Assembly: GCA_002731275.1 (NCBI GenBank)
Contig: PCBK01000150.1
Span: 1 to 64,000, forward strand
Direction of reading: 5' to 3'
From: Deltaproteobacteria bacterium
GTDB lineage: Bacteria > Myxococcota_C > UBA6777
DNA: 64,000 nt
Of this stretch, positions 7,776 to 15,597 are shown piece by piece (position 1 is the stretch's first letter; each line of letters begins with the position of its first letter). The translations under genes were made by a program, and so were the position numbers. The notes under the pieces were generated by a model, which saw nothing but the letters and a program-made list of their open reading frames with translations, was not told the DNA's origin and did not search any database.

Positions 7776-10700
7776 TCAGGAGGTGGGTTTTTTGTTCGTC
7801 GGCATACTTGTGGGGCGGGGCTTTTGACTCGCGTCGTAGAGGGCCTGGATCTTACGTACCATTTCACGTCGTCTGTGCAACCCTTCATCGAGGGTTTTCT
7901 TTCCCTTTTTGCCGAGAGAGAGGAGAGACTTTTGTGTCTGTCGTCTGACACCTGCGTATGGATCGTCGAGGAAAGGTTGCAGCGTCGCGATAACTTCAGG
8001 AGCTGCTCCTCCTACCCGCGCGATCGCCTGAATCAACGTCATCCGAAGATACCCTGTCGTTTTTCTCTCCAACAGCTCGAACAAGAGAGGCAACGTCTCC
8101 TTGGCTTTCCCACGAAGCTCACCAATCGCCAGGACCAGCTCATCCATGATCCAATGTTTCTTGGCGTGCTGTAAGCGACGGACGAGCGCGGGAAGACCAC
8201 GTTTTCCAGCCTTCCCAAGCGCCCGCACGACCTGAGAAAACTCCCAACTGTCTTTGGTCTGTAAACAAGACGCGAGCAACGGGATAGAGGAAGGAGGTGG
8301 ACCGATCAAGTAGAGCGCTCTGGCCACAGAAGCCCGCACTCTTGGCTTGGGATCTTTCAACATCTTCACGAGCTTGGGAAGCTCTTTCACCGCGTCCTTC
8401 TCGTACTCGCCGATGGCCGCTGCTGCATACCCACGTAAGAAGGCATTTTTGTGTGTCAAAAAAGGCCGCAACAAAGGGATCATCTTCTTTCCGAGCTTCT
8501 TCTGTCGAGAGACCGCCTGGATCACAAAACGATGTGTCGTCGTCCCGACCTTTTTGGAGCGCAGGACGAGTTTGAGTCCGTACATCGCTTTGGGCCACTC
8601 ATTCGCGAGCTTTGCGAGCGCAACAGCCGATTCCTTACGTGTGTGGTAACGTCCCCTCACGAGTGAGCGAACAAGTGTGTAGACGATGGAGTGTGTGCCG
8701 ATGCCAACCTTACCAAGAGCACGCGCCATATACCGACGCAGCTTGCGTTTACCTTTGCGCAGGTAATAATTGAGCCACAACACGGCTTGTTTGCCACCTT
8801 TCCCCATCGCACCAATCGTCTTGAGGAGCTCTTTACGGAGCGCCCCATCTTTCTCCAGGATGAAGGCTCTGATCACGGACCAATTCTCCGTCTCAGGAAA
8901 CTCCTTCACGGCGAGGAGTGTCTTGACAGCCTCACGACGCAAGCCTTTCTTCTTAGAAGACAACAATTGAATCAGGTACGGCGACGCCATCGCCGCCTTT
9001 GTCTCCATCTTTTGCCAAATCCCAAACAACGAAGGGATCCTCTTGGGTTCCTGTTCAAAGAGCCGTAAGGTCTCAAACATCGCGTCCATACCATACGTCG
9101 CGATGGAGAGCTGCGCCTGTTTACGGACCGCCTTGTGCTTGCTCTTGAGCTGTGTAAACAAGAGCGCCAAGGCTTCGGAGGAGTGAAAATCCTTACGTCC
9201 GAGGAGTTGGGCCGCTTTGGCCCGTACAATGGGAAATGGACTTTCGAGCGACTTGCGCAACAACGTGTAGGACACTTGGGGTGTGAGGAGTCCATTGACA
9301 AGCGCCTCAAGCGCGGCCTCACGGACATCGCCATCCATCGATTCGAGGAGCTGCTTGAGGCGGAATGTCGCCCACTTGCCCTTGCTCCCAAGTGTCGAGA
9401 GGACCCTGGCGGCGTGTTTTTGCAAGTGAGGATGCTTTGCGTACAGCGCGGATTCGAGGACCTTTTGGGCAGAAGGATGTGCTGCCTTCTTGAGCATACT
9501 CAAGACGAGCAATTTTCCACGCGTCTTCAGCGGCGCATACAACGAGAACACCGCAGGCATCCACTCTTGCGTTTGTCGTTTCAGTGCGAGGAGTGCGTAC
9601 TTTCGGACGCTCTTGTGGCTATCGTCGAGGGAGGAAAAGAGCGCCTTGAGCGCAAAGGGCGCGAGCAGCTCCATACGTTTCGCGAGCCCGTAGGCTGCGT
9701 GGTAACGGATCTTCTTGTTTGGATCAGAGAGTGCGTTGACGAGCACAGGCATAGACTGTAATCCCAAGCGACTGATCGCCCACACGGCGGTCCTTCTGAC
9801 CTGGACAGAGGTGTCTTTGTACGCGAGCATCAGCGCCGAAAATGCAGCAGGCCCTAGCCCACCGAGTTGTGCAGCGGCGACTCTTCGGACACGTGGATCG
9901 GGATCTTGAAGACCATGTCGTAAAATCGGCAACAACGAGGCGAGGTCATGTGCGGCGAGCCTCGCGAAGCCACTCATCGCCCACATCCGCAGACGGGGAT
10001 ACTTTGTGCCGAGCGCTCGCTGCAGATAAGGCAGCCTCTGCCCTGCAGGGAGCGCGTCGAGTCTCTTACGGGAGTAGCTTCTGATCTCGGAGGTCGGGTG
10101 GAGCATCCCCTTCATCCAGGCGATGGGAGAACGTCGGTCCCACTTCTTCAGATATTGATTGGCTAATTCTCGCAAGCTCTCTGTTTTATCGGACAGGAGC
10201 TTCAAAAATGCCGGAAAGACCTGTGCTCTGGCATAAGGAGCGTGAAGGACCAGCACTTTACCGAGCTGTTCTCTCACCCGCGCGTCTTTGTCGAACACTC
10301 TTCTCAGGATGTAAGGCAACAGAGGCAAGGAGCGCGCCTTCCACTGTGCAGCGACAAACAGGCTGTTGCGCCTCACCCACCAATGTGGATCTTGCAGTGA
10401 GCGCGTCAGGTGGGGGATGATCTTGGCCGAATGTTTGGGGAAACGACTCAACACGTACAGCACGTTGACGCGACAGCGCCAGTTTTTCGAGGCCAGACCA
10501 CGTAGAATGAGCTTCAAATAGCGCCCCTTCATACTCACGAGGATCATGGCTGCGCCCATCCGGATGGCGCGCTTCTTGTGACCTAACCCCGCGACGATTG
10601 TGGGGACACTCGATGGCGCGTGTTTACGAAGGAACAAGAAGGCCGCGCGTTTGTCGGCTTTCTTTTTGCTCGCGAGCTTTGCCAACCAGCGCCCATAGAG

Positions 10701-10874
10701 GTCGGACGATGAAGACGTTTTTTTGGCTGTGATTTTCTTTTTCGTGGGTGTGATTTTCTTTTTGGCTGGAGCACGTTTGGTTTGTTTGGTGTTCGTTGGT
10801 TGTTTGGCCAGCGCTTGAGAAGAGAGCAAGCACCACCCCAAACATACCAACATTCCGAATCGCAATCTGTCCAC
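7776..10874 (-). CDS. Secreted HEAT-repeat protein (1032 residues)
   Basis: The start is GTG at 10874, with GGGAGG four to five bases upstream; no ATG in this frame has a comparable site. Residues 1-23 are a signal peptide ending SSQALA, followed by a Lys/Thr-rich linker to about residue 55. The rest is a continuous run of some 25 HEAT repeats of 35-40 residues, with recurring DPxxxVRxxAAxALGxLG-type helices (LQDPDPRVRRVAAAQLGGLG, LKDPKPRVRASVARALYLIG). No enzymatic domain is seen. HEAT solenoids scaffold protein complexes; a fully periplasmic or exported one of this size is uncommon outside Myxococcota-like genomes. It lies convergent to the membrane triplet, and its partner is unknown. Confidence 0.88.
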   Translation of the reverse strand: MDRLRFGMLVCLGWCLLSSQALAKQPTNTKQTKRAPAKKKITPTKKKITAKKTSSSSDLYGRWLAKLASKKKADKRAAFLFLRKHAPSSVPTIVAGLGHKKRAIRMGAAMILVSMKGRYLKLILRGLASKNWRCRVNVLYVLSRFPKHSAKIIPHLTRSLQDPHWWVRRNSLFVAAQWKARSLPLLPYILRRVFDKDARVREQLGKVLVLHAPYARAQVFPAFLKLLSDKTESLRELANQYLKKWDRRSPIAWMKGMLHPTSEIRSYSRKRLDALPAGQRLPYLQRALGTKYPRLRMWAMSGFARLAAHDLASLLPILRHGLQDPDPRVRRVAAAQLGGLGPAAFSALMLAYKDTSVQVRRTAVWAISRLGLQSMPVLVNALSDPNKKIRYHAAYGLAKRMELLAPFALKALFSSLDDSHKSVRKYALLALKRQTQEWMPAVFSLYAPLKTRGKLLVLSMLKKAAHPSAQKVLESALYAKHPHLQKHAARVLSTLGSKGKWATFRLKQLLESMDGDVREAALEALVNGLLTPQVSYTLLRKSLESPFPIVRAKAAQLLGRKDFHSSEALALLFTQLKSKHKAVRKQAQLSIATYGMDAMFETLRLFEQEPKRIPSLFGIWQKMETKAAMASPYLIQLLSSKKKGLRREAVKTLLAVKEFPETENWSVIRAFILEKDGALRKELLKTIGAMGKGGKQAVLWLNYYLRKGKRKLRRYMARALGKVGIGTHSIVYTLVRSLVRGRYHTRKESAVALAKLANEWPKAMYGLKLVLRSKKVGTTTHRFVIQAVSRQKKLGKKMIPLLRPFLTHKNAFLRGYAAAAIGEYEKDAVKELPKLVKMLKDPKPRVRASVARALYLIGPPPSSIPLLASCLQTKDSWEFSQVVRALGKAGKRGLPALVRRLQHAKKHWIMDELVLAIGELRGKAKETLPLLFELLERKTTGYLRMTLIQAIARVGGAAPEVIATLQPFLDDPYAGVRRQTQKSLLSLGKKGKKTLDEGLHRRREMVRKIQALYDASQKPRPTSMPTNKKPTS

Positions 10875-11238
10875 ACAGACCTCCCATCAAATTCACTGGC
10901 TCATGCCCTTATGTGTCCAGTTCGAGAAAAGGATCGAGCACAGACAGTGAGAAAAAAGTGGAGCGCACCCCACTTTGGAATACATCATGCACGCATTCGG
11001 TTATTCTAGGTCGCTTTCGGCAAAGAACAAGCACCCATCCACAAGAAAGCACACAGAAGAGCTTGATCTTTGTGTACAAGAAAGCCTAAATGCATACAGA
11101 CCACCGCACCACTACGAGACCGGACACTGAAGAGAAAAAGTTCTTTTGTACACACGGAGGACTTGTTCAATGCGTCATCGTGACCGAAAGTGGGGGTGGA
11201 GAGTGATACAACCATCACGTTTCAGGGAGAAAGAAAGT
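10875..11238. other. Intergenic region between divergent HEAT and PDZ genes
   Basis: This 364-bp spacer separates two divergent starts and must contain both promoters. No hairpin or RNA gene stands out. At 11158 there is a strong GGAGGA with an ATG at 11170, in frame with the PDZ gene that starts at 11239, so the last 69 bases may be coding. The rest shows no supported ORF on either strand. Confidence 0.6.
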
Positions 11239-11916
11239 ATGTCAACATCACAAAGTAACAAGTGGATGCTGTTGGCTCCACTTGGAGTCATTGTCGCCCT
11301 TATCGCAATCGCCTGGGGAGTCTCAAAGTTCTTGGGTGGGGTCCTTCCAGAGGAAAAACAGACGACCTACACACAACCATCTTCACCAGCCCCACGCCTC
11401 GTGCGCTTTCCTGCCACCCCCAACAACACGACGCCACGTCCTGTTGCTCGCAAGACGGCGAAGAAAGGCACAAAACCCAAAGAGAGAGAGTGGGTTGGAA
11501 AACCCTCCAAGCTCCCACCTCACGCGGAGTTGATGGCCCGCGCCAACAAAAAGTACAGAGTCAACCCCAACGCACCAAAGCTCCCCAAGCCCGGCAGCAA
11601 ACACTACGTGCTCAAAAGAGCCAACTTCAAGCGCTGGGCTGATCTTCCGCTCAAAGAACAAGGCGCTCGCTACGCCCCCAATGTCAACTTCGGACGTCCC
11701 AAAGGGATGCGCATTACAGAGCTGGAAGAGAACTCATTTATCAGACGTTTGGGCTTGTACAAGGACGATGTGATCATGTCTATCAATGGACGCGGTGTGA
11801 TCGCCCCCGGGCAAGCCAAAGAGTACTACAAGAGAGCCGCCACACGTTCACGTAACCTCACCATCAGCTTCCGAAGAGGACGAAAAGTCCACACGATCGA
11901 CTTCTCTCTTCGCTAA
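11239..11916 (+). CDS. Membrane-anchored PDZ protein resembling GspC
   Basis: A 225-residue protein from ATG 11239 (GGGAG upstream). An alternative ATG at 11170 has a better ribosome site (GGAGGA) and would add a 23-residue basic cytoplasmic leader. One membrane helix (residues 10-32, LLAPLGVIVALIAIAWGVSKFL) is followed by a Pro/Lys-rich periplasmic linker to about residue 100, and then YVLKRANFKRWADLP. The C-terminal 75 residues are a PDZ domain (GMRITELEENSFIRRLGLYKDDVIMSINGRGV). The order of single helix, linker, LKRxxF helix and C-terminal PDZ matches GspC, the inner-membrane connector of type II secretion. No other gsp gene is in the window, so it may be an orphan or a stand-alone relative. 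Confidence 0.75.
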   Translation: MSTSQSNKWMLLAPLGVIVALIAIAWGVSKFLGGVLPEEKQTTYTQPSSPAPRLVRFPATPNNTTPRPVARKTAKKGTKPKEREWVGKPSKLPPHAELMARANKKYRVNPNAPKLPKPGSKHYVLKRANFKRWADLPLKEQGARYAPNVNFGRPKGMRITELEENSFIRRLGLYKDDVIMSINGRGVIAPGQAKEYYKRAATRSRNLTISFRRGRKVHTIDFSLR

Positions 11917-11945
11917 ATCACCCCTCATCTCTACGACACGCATCT

Positions 11946-12518
11946 CTACGCCACAGACTTCCGCCTTCTGAGCACATAATCGTGTGCAAAAGATGTATGC
12001 ACATCACCTGACTGTGGATCACAGAGCCACTCCATCGCGAGCTTCTCAGGTACGCGGATCTGCTCGGGTTCCACGTATGTCCCAAACACAATGTCCCAGA
12101 TAGGGCTTGTCACGCCATGGTTCATCTTGGGATTGACGAAGTGATGATAAAAGTGATGTCGACGTGCCCACCGACCGTAAAAACCACGAGGGGGATGACT
12201 GTGTAAGCGTCGGTGCAACCACTCGTACAAAAAGTACATCACGGAGAAACCAAGGGTGTAACTCAGACCAAACAGCTTCCCCATCAAGAACACACTCACG
12301 ACACCCATCGGTCCAACAACAGCGATGGAAGCCACCAGCTTTTGCCAGGCAGGAGCAAAGTAATCACCTTTCGAGTGGTGATGCAGGTGCTCACGAGAAA
12401 AGTGGTTCTTTCCACGCCCAAGATGGCCCACCCAGTTGTGCAATGCATACTCTGAAAAACTCCATGTCATCGCTCCCAGAAAACACATCAAGACTGCCAA
12501 AAGAAGACTCGTTACCAT
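11946..12518 (-). CDS. Fatty acid hydroxylase / sterol desaturase family membrane enzyme
   Basis: A 190-residue integral membrane protein with the eight-histidine di-iron pattern: SEYALHNWVGH, REHLHHHS, EWLHRRLHSH and RRHHFYHHF. Two pairs of hydrophobic segments (residues 3-20 and 62-100) alternate with the His clusters as in the family. It is short for a sterol C5 desaturase and close in size to carotenoid or fatty-acid hydroxylases. The substrate cannot be told. AGGAG precedes the ATG. It starts 3 bp after the stop of the TetR regulator, in the same operon, so it is the likely regulatory target. The likely reaction is oxygen-dependent hydroxylation or desaturation of a membrane lipid. Confidence 0.85.
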   Translation of the reverse strand: MVTSLLLAVLMCFLGAMTWSFSEYALHNWVGHLGRGKNHFSREHLHHHSKGDYFAPAWQKLVASIAVVGPMGVVSVFLMGKLFGLSYTLGFSVMYFLYEWLHRRLHSHPPRGFYGRWARRHHFYHHFVNPKMNHGVTSPIWDIVFGTYVEPEQIRVPEKLAMEWLCDPQSGDVHTSFAHDYVLRRRKSVA

Positions 12519-12521
12519 CTC

Positions 12522-13280
12522 TTACTCTCCTCGTTTCTCTCGTTGTACGCCTTTGACATCGGCACGAAGCTCAAAGGGTGTGCGTTCATCGAGCTGTTTG
12601 ACATACTGATCAGCACACACGACATCATCCGGACTTGCGCCCCAGCCGAGTAACAACGCCTGGGAAAACTGTTTGCTCAGATCGACCATATCCAATCCAC
12701 CAGGGACATATCGCTCGATCTTCTGAACCTGTAAAACACCATGTAGACCCGACCAAAAGATCAACGCCTTCTTCAAGGCTTCTTGCTGCTCGGAGGCCAC
12801 ACCTGCCTGCATCATCGCCATCCCGATCAGGAGCATCAACGCTTGTACGCGCTCCTTCACACCGCCTGCGTCCTCTTCTTCAACCAGGATCTTTGGATCA
12901 CCCAACAATCGACTGTTCAGGTAAAAATGTGACGAAGAGTGACGTGTGTATTCGGCGTAAAATGTGATGATCCCACGTAGATATGTGATGCCTATCAGCG
13001 AAGGCTCAGAGGCACAGACATCAGCGACGTCCTCCATCAACGCCTCCAAAGACGTCTTTAAGACATCCAACACCTGACACTGAAGTGACGAAATCAACGC
13101 GCTCTTTGAAGGAAAATATCGGTACAAGGCGCCCACCGTATACCCAAGCTCTTTCGACAACTTGTGCATACTCAAACCATCCAGCCCACGCTCCTCGATC
13201 AGCTCAAGCGCCACATCCAACACCAACTGATGACGCGCCTCTCGATCTTCTTTTCGTCTTGACAATCTGGTCTTTGGCAA
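12522..13280 (-). CDS. TetR-family regulator, first gene of lipid-hydroxylase operon
   Basis: A 252-residue protein. I place the start at TTG 13280, because AAGGAG lies seven bases upstream; the open frame to 13337 would put the start inside the operator boxes. Residues 8-55 are the TetR helix-turn-helix (VLDVALELIEERGLDGLSMHKLSKELGYTVGALYRYFPSKSAL). The all-helical C-terminal part carries the ligand and dimer region (ITYLRGIITFYAEYTRHS onward). It is longer than the usual 200 residues, mainly from a charged tail ending QREKRGE. It is co-transcribed with the hydroxylase downstream. Two 15-bp imperfect palindromes just upstream suggest autoregulation. The ligand may be an acyl-CoA, by analogy with lipid-linked TetR proteins; that is inference. 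Confidence 0.88.
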   Translation of the reverse strand: MPKTRLSRRKEDREARHQLVLDVALELIEERGLDGLSMHKLSKELGYTVGALYRYFPSKSALISSLQCQVLDVLKTSLEALMEDVADVCASEPSLIGITYLRGIITFYAEYTRHSSSHFYLNSRLLGDPKILVEEEDAGGVKERVQALMLLIGMAMMQAGVASEQQEALKKALIFWSGLHGVLQVQKIERYVPGGLDMVDLSKQFSQALLLGWGASPDDVVCADQYVKQLDERTPFELRADVKGVQREKRGE

Positions 13281-13307
13281 CCTCGTACTCCTTCTTTTTT
13301 CCAATTC

Positions 13308-13344
13308 GTAAACAGCGTTCACAAAAAGAGTAAACAATGTTCAC
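13308..13344. promoter_or_regulatory. Twin operator boxes upstream of the TetR gene
   Basis: GTAAACAGCGTTCAC at 13308-13322 and GTAAACAATGTTCAC at 13330-13344 differ only in the two central bases. They repeat every 22 bp, about two helical turns. Each box is an imperfect palindrome (GTAAAC/GTTCAC). They lie 28-64 bp upstream of the TTG start of the regulator, where dimers binding on the same DNA face could block transcription. Confidence 0.7.
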
Positions 13345-13423
13345 GAAAAATCAACAAGAAAATGAAAAAACTTTCAGAACAGGTAAGATACTCCCGGTGT
13401 AAGGGGGTTCTTTTTGGGAAAAA

Positions 13424-13463
13424 AAACTCGCCTTGGGAATGAATCCAGAGGGGCGAGTTGTTG
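13424..13463 (-). terminator. Orphan Rho-independent terminator on the minus strand
   Basis: Read on the minus strand, AACTCGCC pairs with GGCGAGTT around an 18-base loop and is followed directly by a run of eight or nine T. No supported protein gene lies upstream on this strand before the divergent HtrA gene. It may end a small RNA or an antisense transcript, or act as a leader attenuator for the TetR operon. Confidence 0.55.
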
Positions 13464-13915
13464 CAAGAGGACATGAGCATCTGTGATCAGGTCACACGGA
13501 AGTGATTTGGACACACCTTTCACGTCACACACAAACCACGTGGGAAGGAGCGATATGAAACAGTGTCACCAAGGAGACGGTTTTCGCGTCTATCAAAAAC
13601 CGGCAGGTGATCACCCAAGATGGGTATGGCACGAGAGCACCAAGGCGACTCCAAGAAGCCATGAAGGCACCAATGGTGTGTTCTTTCGTGTGATCGACAC
13701 ATGGTCATTTGACATTCCGAAAAGTGGATCTACATATTCACTACGTGAGGGCGACACGTCGCCACTCACGACAAAACATGACAAAGACAACGTCTACAAA
13801 AGAGAAGAACACCATTCCACGGGGTGTATGGAATGTCAGGGTCGCGTTACGTCTCACAAACGCCGACCCGCGTGGATTGATTTTTCTTCTCAAAACAGGA
13901 AAGTAGGGAGCAACG
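13464..13915. other. Spacer before htrA with one weak ORF
   Basis: An open frame from ATG 13555 to 13953 has AAGGAG four bases upstream. It would encode about 132 residues rich in His, Lys, Thr and Trp, with no recognisable domain, and it overlaps the start of htrA by 38 bp. Codon use looks unlike the neighbours. I treat the stretch as regulatory spacer or leader with a doubtful small gene. Nothing else was seen. Confidence 0.3.
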
Positions 13916-15403
13916 ATGAAAACAAACAACATCTTTCTGACAAACATTTGTAAAGCGCTGGCGACCATGTCAGCCGTCGCAGTCCTTGGCTTTGGCTCGT
14001 GGACACTGTGGGCAGGCAGCGATCCTCTTCAACTATATCACGTCCGGCCCGAGAACAAGCCCACACCTGCCGTCAGAGCATATGATTACTCGAAACTAGT
14101 GAAACATCTAAAACCGAGCGTCTTCAATTTACAGGTTGAAGGGCAACGGATCGCCAACACCAGCTCACGGGATATGTTCCGCTTCTTTGGCGAAGAGGGC
14201 TCCCCCTTTGGCTTCCGTATGCCACGCCGAGTGCGTCCACGAGCTATCCCGATGCGCTCCAGCGGCTCGGGTTTTGTGATCAACGCAGAGGGTTACGCCC
14301 TGACCAACCATCACGTGATCAAGGGCGCCAAAAAGATCACCGTCCAATTTGACGATGGTCGCGAATACCCAGCAACCATCGTAGGAAAGTCGAAAGTCAT
14401 CGACCTCGCCCTGCTCAAAATCAAAGCCCCCAAAGGCACGAAGTTCTCCTACACTTACCTCGGGGACTCAGAGACCATCCAGATGGGCGACGCCGTCCTC
14501 GCGATGGGGAACGCACGAGGTCTTGGGTTGACTGTTACAGCCGGGATTGTCAGCGCAAAAGGTCGCTTCATCGGAAGCGGAAGCTACGATAACTACATCC
14601 AAACAGACGCCGCCATCAACCACGGAAACAGTGGCGGTCCTTTGTTCAACATCAAAGGAGAGGTCATCGGTATCAACACTGCGATCTTGCGAGGTGGACG
14701 AGGTATTGGCTTTGCCATCCCGATCAACCAGGTTCGTCGCATCCTTCCACAGTTGAAAAAGTACGGAAAAGTCAGACGCGCAAAACTCGGTGTGATGATT
14801 CAAAAGATCACCCCCACACTCGCGAAGTCCTTCGGCTTAAAAAAGGCAAGAGGTGCGCTCGTCGCGAAAGTCATGAGAGGAAGCGCAGCCGCCCGTGCAG
14901 GCATTCAACCTGGCGACGTGATCACACACGTCAACGGCAAAAAAGTCAAAGACCAACGTCATCTCCCCCTCTTGATCGCGTTCCTGAAGCCCGGAACAAA
15001 GGTCACATTGACCATCGTTCGTGACGGAAAGGTCCGCAAACAAACCGCCAAGCTCGCAAACTGGGATAGTAACGACACACCTGTCGCTTCAGCGCCAGAG
15101 CCTCCCAAACAAGAGAAAAAAGACACCTCCATTAAGCGACTCGGTGTGACCATTGGTGTGTTACCTCAAAAACAATTGAAAGCCGGAAAGAAAGGTATCG
15201 AAGTCCTCAGTGTAAAGCCGGGTTCTATCGCCGAAAAGAACGGCATTCGTAGAGGTGATATTATCCTCAAGATCGACAGAAAGGCCGTCAAAACCCCACA
15301 AGATGCGCAACGCATTATCTCGGGGATTGGGCCTTCAGATGTCGCGCTCTTTCTCATCCAACGAGGCGAAGACAGCCTCTTCCTCGCCTTCACCCTTCCC
15401 TAA
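13916..15403 (+). CDS. HtrA/DegP-type periplasmic serine protease with two PDZ domains
   Basis: A 495-residue protein with a signal or anchor at residues 11-33. The trypsin-like domain carries the triad His133 (TNHHV), Asp163 (IDLALLK) and Ser239 (NHGNSGGPL). PDZ1 follows at about residues 285-370 (KARGALVAKVMRGSAAARAGIQPGDVITHVNGK) and PDZ2 at about 410-495 (KKGIEVLSVKPGSIAEKNGIRRGDIILKIDRK), joined by a charged linker. A flexible Gly/Arg/Phe-rich loop at residues 85-115 corresponds to the LA loop. AGGGAG precedes the ATG. The family degrades or refolds misfolded envelope proteins. It is a single gene, convergent with the esterase lipoprotein across a MITE-like palindrome that abuts its stop codon. 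Confidence 0.95.
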   Translation: MKTNNIFLTNICKALATMSAVAVLGFGSWTLWAGSDPLQLYHVRPENKPTPAVRAYDYSKLVKHLKPSVFNLQVEGQRIANTSSRDMFRFFGEEGSPFGFRMPRRVRPRAIPMRSSGSGFVINAEGYALTNHHVIKGAKKITVQFDDGREYPATIVGKSKVIDLALLKIKAPKGTKFSYTYLGDSETIQMGDAVLAMGNARGLGLTVTAGIVSAKGRFIGSGSYDNYIQTDAAINHGNSGGPLFNIKGEVIGINTAILRGGRGIGFAIPINQVRRILPQLKKYGKVRRAKLGVMIQKITPTLAKSFGLKKARGALVAKVMRGSAAARAGIQPGDVITHVNGKKVKDQRHLPLLIAFLKPGTKVTLTIVRDGKVRKQTAKLANWDSNDTPVASAPEPPKQEKKDTSIKRLGVTIGVLPQKQLKAGKKGIEVLSVKPGSIAEKNGIRRGDIILKIDRKAVKTPQDAQRIISGIGPSDVALFLIQRGEDSLFLAFTLP

Positions 15404-15577
15404 GGTCGTCGGATGGAAAAAAGCGAAGACAAGAGGGCAGTGGGTGGGGCCTCAGGCAAGGCATGAGGAGAAGGCGTAGCATCGCTACGCCGACGACAAA
15501 TAACAAAGCCTGTGGCTTCAGCAACAACCTTCTGTCTTCGTCTCATTTTCCGTATTCTTTTTTCTATCCGACGGCCT
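15404..15577. repeat. MITE-like palindromic element between convergent genes
   Basis: A 174-bp segment bounded by inverted ends of about 20 bp: left end GGTCGTCGGATGGAAAAAAG, right end (reverse complement) GGCCGTCGGATAGAAAAAAG, with two mismatches. Inside lie a second inverted match around GAAGACA and a perfect hairpin GGCGTAGC-ATC-GCTACGCC at 15473-15491. It begins right at the htrA stop codon and ends 20 bp before the stop of the esterase gene. No coding capacity. A flanking target duplication is at most TA. It could also fold as one long bidirectional terminator. Confidence 0.65.
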
Positions 15578-15597
15578 AACCTCCACAGACACACTGC

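Noticed and set aside
13555-13953. A possible gene between the TetR operon and htrA
   Set aside because: AAGGAG precedes it, but the translation has no recognisable pattern and overlaps the htrA start. Kept only as a weak note in the spacer entry.
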